From: Candidula unifasciata
Lineage: Eukaryota; Mollusca; Gastropoda; Stylommatophora; Geomitridae
Direction of reading: 5' to 3'
Assembly (NCBI GenBank): GCA_905116865.2
Contig: CAJHNH020007667.1
Span: 813,212 to 877,211 of the forward strand
DNA length: 64,000 nt
Below, in pieces: positions 24,275 to 33,200 of the stretch. The notes under the pieces were generated by a model. It made no database searches. It worked only from the letters and a program-made list of their open reading frames with translations, and was not told the DNA's origin. The position numbers were made by a program, and so were the translations under genes. The first letter of the stretch is position 1; every line of letters starts with the position of its first letter.

Positions 24275-27200
24275 GATACAACAACAACAAACATACACAT
24301 CTTCTTCTTCTTCTTCAGCATTCCGAGCCCTTGAGGTTCATTGCTGCAGATATCACCGGTCTCCATTCATCTCTCTGGTTAGTCTTCTCTTTCCAGTTGG
24401 TAACACCAAGTGTTTGCAGGTCTGTCTGGATGTTATCCCTCCATCGTCTTCTTGGTCTACCTCGTGGTCTACGACCTTTCATCTCCCTGTTGTATACAGT
24501 TTTTACTTCTCTGTCATCTGACATTCTTTCAGTATGCCCCAACCATTTCTGTCTATTAGCTCTCATGATGCCAGTGATCAATGGTGATTTAAACAGATTA
24601 GGAATTTAGTTTTTACTTCTCACTCTATATTCCCCGCTGTTTACATCTTTGATGGGTCCAAAGATTCGCCGTAAGACACTTTGTTTTCGAAAACTGTAAT
24701 AAGGCTTCATCTCTTTTGGTTGTGCTCCAAGTTTCAGAGCCATATAAACGACTGGTCTTATCAACGTTTTATATATTTCGATCTTGGTGTTACGAGACAG
24801 ACACTTTGACTTTAGCAGATGTTGAAGGGCATAGTATACTTTATTTCAGATTGTATTCTAGATTGTGTTTCTTCTCTCAGCATGTTGGAGCAGTTGAAGT
24901 TTGCACCCAAGTACTTATATGTTTCAGTTCGTTTGATTTTAGTTAGTGGTTAGTGAACAAACTTACAAATGGGTTTATTATTTATTTTTTAGATTCATAT
25001 ATTTGCATTGTGTTGTTTTAACAGAAAAGGTACCAATGGCCAGAGAGTGGTAGATGAATCGTTCAGCACATCCGACTCCATTGACCATTGTATGTATCCA
25101 TATCCTACTTTATACTTGTTTTTTAAAAATGATCTCATGCATGTTTTACTCTGTCACAGTTTGCTTCATGCATGTTTTACTGTGTCACAGTTTGCTTTAT
25201 GAATATTTTACTCTGTGGCTGTCATGGTTTTCTTTAGGTATGTTTTACTCTATGGCTCACAATTTTCTTCATGCATGTTTTACTCTATGGCTCACAGTTT
25301 GTTTCATGCATGTTTTACTGTGTGACTGTCACAGTTTGCTTCAGGCATGTTTTACTGTGTGGCTCTCACAGTTTGCTTTATGCATGTTTTACTGTGTGAC
25401 TGTCACAGTTTGCTTTATGCATGTTTTACTCTGTGACTGTCACAGCTTGCTTCATGCGTGTTTTACTCTGTGGCTGTCACAGTTTGCTTCAGGTATGTTT
25501 TACTCTATGGCTCACAGTTTGCTTAATGAATGTTTTACTGTGTCAGAGTTTGCTTTATGCATGTTTTACTTTGTGGCTGTCATAGTTTGCTTCAGGCATG
25601 TTTTACTCTGTGGCTGTCATAGTTTGCTTCAGGCATGTTTTACTCTGTGGCTGTCAAAATTTTTGCATCAGGCGTGTTTTATTTACTCTGTGATTATGTA
25701 TGTATGTATGTGTATATGATGATATATATATATGTGTATGTATGTATGTTTGTATATATGTATGTATGTATGTATGTGTGTGTGTGTGTATATATATATC
25801 TGATGCATATTTATCCATGCCAATTCAAAAGTCAGTTTATCTTCTTTTTCATGTTTATCACAGTGTATGTCTCTGACTGCAACATCATTGGTGATGACTA
25901 ATCATGGGGGGGGGGGGTGTCATGTCTCTAGAAATTTATGTTCAAAGCAGTCACTGTACATTATGCTAAATTGCCCCTTTTCCCTAGTGTAAATCTTTAA
26001 TCAACTTACCTTTTTCAGTATTTTGTTAAAACAGTATGCATCATTATAATTCTCTAAAACAACCATAAAATAGGGAAGATAAAAAAAAAACCGAAGCAAG
26101 TGGTGGTCTTTGTCAGTTAATATAAAAATCCAGGAGACTGAAACCTATCTAGCACAAGTAAGTCTCCTATCTACTGTGTTATCGTGGCCCTCACTGGGAT
26201 ATTGGTGTACTTTGACCCAACAAATCCGTTTTCAGCAAACCCTTAAGTCACCTTTTACAACCTGCTTTTTAGGAGGCAGTGAGCCTGGGCAGTTAGTGAA
26301 TTAGTGAAAACTTATTTGGAAGCTGCGGAGTTGTGGTTTTATAGACGACTAATGAGAATACCCTGGACAGATCAAAAGAGTCATGAAGACGTCTTGAAAG
26401 AAACTGACTCACAAAGAGAGCTGATTGCTCACATGAGATGGAGTAAACTGGAGTTCATCCTGACAGTAGGAAAGTTGGAGGGGAGGCAGAGGGAGACTGA
26501 AAGAACAGATGCTGGACAGTTTGACATCATGGCATGCAAGATCATCTGTATCAGAGTTGATTGAAAGTACACGAGACAGAAGGTTGTGGAGAGACATGAC
26601 TACCAATGCAATGCCATATGGCATTTAAGTAAGTAAGAGTCCTTCAACCCCCCCCCCCCCCTTTTTCACACATACACTAAAATGGGAACTAGTGGGAACC
26701 CAGAATGCACAAAGGAAATCCCTGTTATAAAATTTTTGGGAATCCCAGAATCTCCTACCAAACAATTGTATTTTCTATTTATCCAACTCTTGTCCTTATG
26801 CCTTTTTTTTAATAGTATTATCTATTTATCTAAATCTTGTCCTACTGTTCTGGTTGTATATTCTATTCACCAGCGGGTCTGTATGATGTCTATGAGAAAG
26901 TTAAGAGGCTAGCAATGAGGGACTGCGAATGTGGAAAGACCCGACCAACATCTGCTGACACTGAGGTAGGTCATGGCAGTCATTGTTTGAAAGGAACAAA
27001 ATGTCTTCTGAGGCACTGTGGCCATCATAACGTAGTGGTTAGTGAAGTGGGTTGGCATAGTGGTTAGTAGAATGGATTGGCATAGTGGTTAGTGGAATGG
27101 CTTTGCATAGTGGTTAGTAGAATGGATTGGCATAGTGGTTAGTGGAATGGCTTTGCATAGTGGTTAGTAGAATGGATTGGCATAGTGGTTAGTGGAATGG

Positions 27201-30200
27201 CTTTGCATAGTGGTTAGTGAAGTGAGTTGGCATAGGGTGTAGTGAAGTGGGTTGGCATAGGGGAAGTGAAGTGGGTTGGCATAGGGGGTAGTGAAGTGGG
27301 TTGGCATAGTGGTTAGTGAAGTGGGTTGGCATAGTGGTTAGTGGAACGGGTTGGCATAGTGGTTAGTGGAACGGGTTGGTGTTGTGGTTAGTGAAGTGGG
27401 TTGATGTGGTTGGTGAGGTGGTTTGGCAAAGTGGTTAGTGAAGTGTGTTGGCATGATGGTTAGTAAAGTGGGTTGGGAAAGTAGTTAGTGAAGTTGGTTA
27501 ACATAGTGGTTAGTGAAGTGGGTTGGCAATGTGGTTAGTGAAGTGAGTTGGCATAGTGATTAGTGAAGTGGGTTGGGATGGTTGTTAGTGAAGTGGGTTA
27601 GCATAATGGTCTCAGGTTTCTTCAGACCAGTGTACCTCTGGGCTGATCCAGCCTTGTTTTCTTCTTTACTTTCTGTTTTACCACTTTGGGTGTCAAGGGA
27701 GATGGGTTGAGTTGAGTCAAGAACTGACATCACAGCACTCGGGGCATTCCCATGCGTGCTCTATCCTCATCTTCAGCAGGCAGCGCAGAGCTCCAACACT
27801 GATGGTACTGGTCACAATCTGGTTAAATGTCCGTCTTGCCTTTCCTCTGAGTGTAGTCAGCCGACCAGACTCTCTGGTTATACCCACGTGCCTCATTCTC
27901 TCCAGGCCATAATAATCTTCTTTCTCTACTGATTCTGTTGCTTGTTCCCAAAGAGCCTTGATCACGTCTGCCTGAGGGAGATATAAGTTTCTAGCTTTTG
28001 TTTTTCTGGCAACCTTGACCATAGACACTTTTTACTGTTGTAGAGTTTGTCGGATGTTGTCATCTTGTCTACCTCTTGTTCTACATCCATAGCCTCTCTT
28101 GGTACATGCGTTGTATACTGTGGTGTCACAAAGCATTGTTTTTAAGTGCAAAAACCAGTGTATTGCTGTCTTTATATGTAGTTTGGTATTGATTGTATGC
28201 TAGCTTTTTTTCCTCTCATAATTTTATTTAATCTTTTCTGGTCACCAGTACAACCTCTCTCAGAAATCTTATTTCAGTGGTTACTAATTTGTCTGTGTGT
28301 GTGAGTGATCAAGTATGGAGGAGGGGGTAAAATTGGTATGGGATATGTGAGTGGGGGGAAGAGAGCGAAATCATGCTGCCCATATTCCCATATTTGCTTT
28401 TGCATCTAACCCCATACCTTCATTTTGCTTTAATATATTATTTTGAAGCTGTGGTCTTCAGTCTGATGGGTGGGCATCAACAAGTTTTGAATTTGAGTGC
28501 ATTTGTGTTTGTAATAATCGTTATATTTTTTTCAGTTTAATTATAAATATAATAATTACATATTAAAAAAGCTATTTATAAAACAAAAAGCCGAGGACAT
28601 ATTTTATTTTCATAAGCAGTTTTAAATATCTACAGTTAAAAACCTAAATATTTTGATAACACAGGCATTTAATTATAGATTAAGAACATATTCTGACCAA
28701 AACGTATCTCCATACTGTCTGTTTTCAGTGTTGCGGAATGTAGTCCTTGTCTTTTTAACCTTGTCATATACTCGGGGGGGGGGGGGGGGTCATGCAGTAT
28801 ACTCAAAGGGGGCGTGAGGGTCTTACTCACGGATTGAGGGGGGTGGGGTGGCCTGAAAAAAAAGGATTTGAGACCACAGTTTGAAAGGCATGAGGACGAA
28901 CTTGATTACTCTGTGTTTAACCCATATGGCTCGATTGGTCTGTCTGCCGAATGGCTTACTGCCTGCTGAGAGCATCGCATAAAGCACAAACATCATAGAT
29001 GCAGTAATCATCATCAGGGATCTCCATGACAATTGCCCCCATGAACCAGATTGATGCAGTCTGAGAATGAACCACTGACTTTCAGAGCGTCAGGAAAACA
29101 GTGATGTTGCATTATTGATATGTTAGAGTTTGCTTTATTTATAGAAGTTGAATGTATTGGCCGATTAGTTCCACAGAAGAAGAATGTTGGTTGTTAGTGA
29201 ACTGCTACATAACATACATTATTATTCTTTTATGTGTTTGCATGTCAGTACTGTTGTATAGAAAGTTGAAGTTAATTGGAAATTAGAAGCAGTGGTATTT
29301 TTTTGTTTTTAAAAATGGATGCTTACTAAATTGAACAATGAACGTCAGTGGCTTTGCTTTGAGACAGGTGTATAAATTTAAATCTGTAAATAACATCTGA
29401 TGGAAGATGTTTCAAGGAAATAAAGAACAGAACAGGGGAAAAAAGGGTATTTTACAGAAACATGTGCTAACTTTTGCAACACATTTCTTCTATTGGAGGT
29501 TAGAAAAACAACTATTCTATGTTAAGCAGAGACAGCCTAAACTTATGGCAGTAAATGCTGGACAATTAGTAAACAAGCTGGAAAAAAAAACAATTATGGG
29601 AGCTTCAGGGGGAAGACACCTTATCACAAGAATAAGAAAATGGCAGTCTTCATTTTTTTAAAACTATGTTATAAGAAAAAGAAAAAAAAAATGGAAAAAC
29701 CTGAAAGATTTGTGGGTAAAGAGATAAAGACAGTGCAAAGTATCTGGACAGCCTTTTGTCATGACAGCAGAAGGTATCAGAACACAAACTATGACATGTT
29801 AGGCACTTCATGATCTGTTATATCTTCTTGATATCACTGTAGACACTTAAGGCAATCATAAGTAATCAAATCATTTTTTGGTACCTATGATTCCTATGTC
29901 AGTTTACACTCCTACATTTGCCTTTCTACACCAGTCAGTGGGACAGTAGAAAGGGCACTTAATGATGATTTGGAATGTGTACGTAATTATCATCACATTC
30001 TGTGTCCATTCTTCTCTTCCCAGCCACCATACAGGATTAAAGGCATCAATAGGAATCCTTCAGGTAAATATCTGTTTACATTCATTCTCTTTCCCTGTGC
30101 TGGTTCAAGGGAGCTGTTGTGGAGAAGACAAGAATAGACACTGTCTACCCAGTAAGCACTCATAAGATGAGACTAAATGGGAGCTTCCTTCAAAGTTGGA

Positions 30201-33200
30201 GTGCATCCGCCTGAGAGGCAAGGAACCAGCGGTCTGCATACATATAAGCCAGATCTGTTAGACAAATGTGTATGCAACACTCGGGTTTTGGAACAAGACT
30301 CGTCCAGAGGTGGGTGAATAACCAGAACTTTCCACCTGAGTTTTACAGCCGGTGAAGAAGAAGATTCATTATCTTGAGTACTTGTCTAAATGCACATCTT
30401 TGCTTCAGGCAATGACTTATCATGTGTTTGTTCCCCTGTTACTGGGCGTCTGATTAAATTTCATGTTTGTTATATTTGTTCCTTTCATTTTGATTTTCCC
30501 TCTATTTTTTTTAAAATCAAAGTCTGTCTCTAGTTAGATTTTAAAACCAAAGACACATACCTTTGTTGTTGTTGTTGTTGCTCAAGTCTGTCTTATTTTC
30601 CTGGTCATCCATTTGATCTTGCTATCAACATTCACTGACGACCATTAGGTCAGCAGATGAAATGGTTTGGCCTTTTGATGAGAATGCCCTGCTACCAACT
30701 GCAGCAAAGAAATACAGTGGACACTGAGCAATGAGAAGACCGCGCAGTTGTGGACAGATAACATCAACAGCTTCCTTTGAAGTCGGAGTGCATCTGCCTG
30801 AGAGGCAAAGAACCAGTAGCCTGCATACAGATAACTCAGATCTATAAACCAGATGTGCATGCATCATTTAGGTTTTGGAACAAGTCTAAAGTCTGGGGGT
30901 GGATGAACAACCAGAACTTTCTGCCGGAGTTTACAGCCGGTGAACGCAAAAAAAGAAGAAGAAACATCAAGAATGGCTTAAAGGGAATGAAGGCTAACTT
31001 ATGTAACGTGTTGGAAAGAACACTCAGAAGATCCTTACAACACCCCCAAGACTTTGGTGAAGTAATGGAGAAGGAGAAATCTGTTTTCTCTTGTATTGGT
31101 TTTATGTTATTGAAGTGCACTTCATAGTATCGTTTATCTGTGATCAACCACAACTCTCATATATCTTTAACAGTCCTGATGGCCAGGAAGGATCCACCAC
31201 ACACCAGAAACCTGAACAAAACAAAACCATTCCAGCGACACCAGATGTACCTGAAAGCATGGAAGATGCAACCACCCATTGGTGAAGATTTTCGCCACAA
31301 TGTATGCCGAGAGGTTCACAGTAAGCTGCTTAAAAAGGATGAAGTTAAGGTAAGGGGTTGTGTTGAGACAGTTTCATTCGATACTGTCAGTACTTTTTCC
31401 TCCTATTAAGGTTGTCCAGGTTCATGTGCATTTGTCCTTAAAAGGGTTGGTACATTGTGCTATGATTTGTAGCTAGGCTGCAGTATATGCCCCTTTTGGC
31501 ACAACTCATCAAATGTCAGCTGTCTAAATGGACACCTTCTTGCTTGTTCAGTAGGTATATCTCCCTTCTCCCCCCCCCCCCTCTCTACAAAGAAATCTTT
31601 CTTATCAAGATATTCAGTCTGTAAGTAAAATCCTACATCTTCCATAGACAAAGATGTATTACTGTGTGCTTCATCTGATGCAAGTCTTGCCTGCATTTTG
31701 TATTACTTTTTGGGGCCATGGTAGTTTCTTGACTTACTAGAACAGAGTGTCTGAGATCAATCTTCAGTTAAAGAGATTTTGGTGGCGATGCTAGTGACAT
31801 CTTTGGAAGAAAAACTGGCACAGGGGAATTTTCACCCAATCTCATAATGTAGCGTTGAACGATGGGCATTCAGAGAAAAAAAAAAGGCCCATGTGTTTTT
31901 TCTCACAAACTATCTGTGAAACTGTATGAAACTTAACTGATGACATGGATCATTATGTTCTTTACACATCATAATGTTCTATGTAATCTCAGTTAATTGC
32001 TGTGCTCTAAGGCCAGTGTGAAACAGAGATGTGCACACTTTGCCTATGTCAGATTTTTCTTCTTCACATAGACACTTCTCAGCGGCATGAGTAACATGCC
32101 CCAAGACTCTCTCTCCATATTCCAGAGCCCTGAATCTGGTGACAAATAATGCTCCTATTGACTGCACAACTTCCATACACTGCACAAACATTTATGAATT
32201 TTTACAGTTGTTTTCCTGCTGCGATACAGTTTACAGAAAATCCATCAAGCGTAACAACAATCAGGGCTCGAGAACAGGTCAGCCATCTCTCACTCATTGT
32301 AAACAAACTAGCCAAGCGACAAAAATCGGAACATGGAATGTTTGTGGTCTTACAAATAAAGAACCAGAAATAGTAGAGTTCATGATGAAACATAAGATCG
32401 ATATAATGGGAATATCAGATTGCAGGAAAAAAGGCAACATAACAAAAGAAATTCATAACAACTATGTCATATTTTGGAGCGGCGTTAAGAAAGAGCAGAG
32501 AGCGACTCACGGAGTCGGTTTTATTCTCCATCCGGATATCGCTAAACATGTAAAGAATATAGAATATGTATCTGAAAGGATTATAGTATTGCAACTCTAC
32601 GGGGAAAACAAGAAATACAAGCATTGTGCAGGTATACGCACCCACCAATGATGGTTACACCTTGGAAGAGAAAGATAACTTCTTTGACTCAGTGTCGGAT
32701 GTCATCAGTCAGATACACGCAAATGATGATCTTATGGTAATAGGTGACCTAAATGGGCATATAGGGCAGAGGCGAACACCGTGGGAGGAATATATCGGGC
32801 CACACTCAGACAACAGCAAAGTCTGCAATTACAACGGGCAGCGTATTTTAGAACTTTGTGCAGAGCATGGCCTTTATGTCACCAATAGTTTCTATCAGCA
32901 TCGACAATGCCAAATAAACACCTGGTATAAATGGAGCCACCCAGACCAGGCCGCACAGCTGGACTACATACTAAATCGACAAAAGAGAAGAAGCTTAGTA
33001 AAAGACGCAAGAGTAATTCCTAACATCTCTTTAAATACAGACCATCGACCGCTGATCGTATATCTAAGCGAAGCAACAATTAACAAAAAACCAAAAACAT
33101 CAGTACGTACCTCAATGATTGACATAAGACACTTAAGCAATCTAGACAACCAAGCAAAAGTACAGGCAGAAATGACGGCGAAGATGGCTGAGCTAATAAC

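Noticed and set aside
25054..25719. 221-codon + strand open frame
   Set aside because: It runs through HYLS1 exon 5 and then a 37-bp minisatellite; the peptide is only a repeat of the unit in shifting frames.
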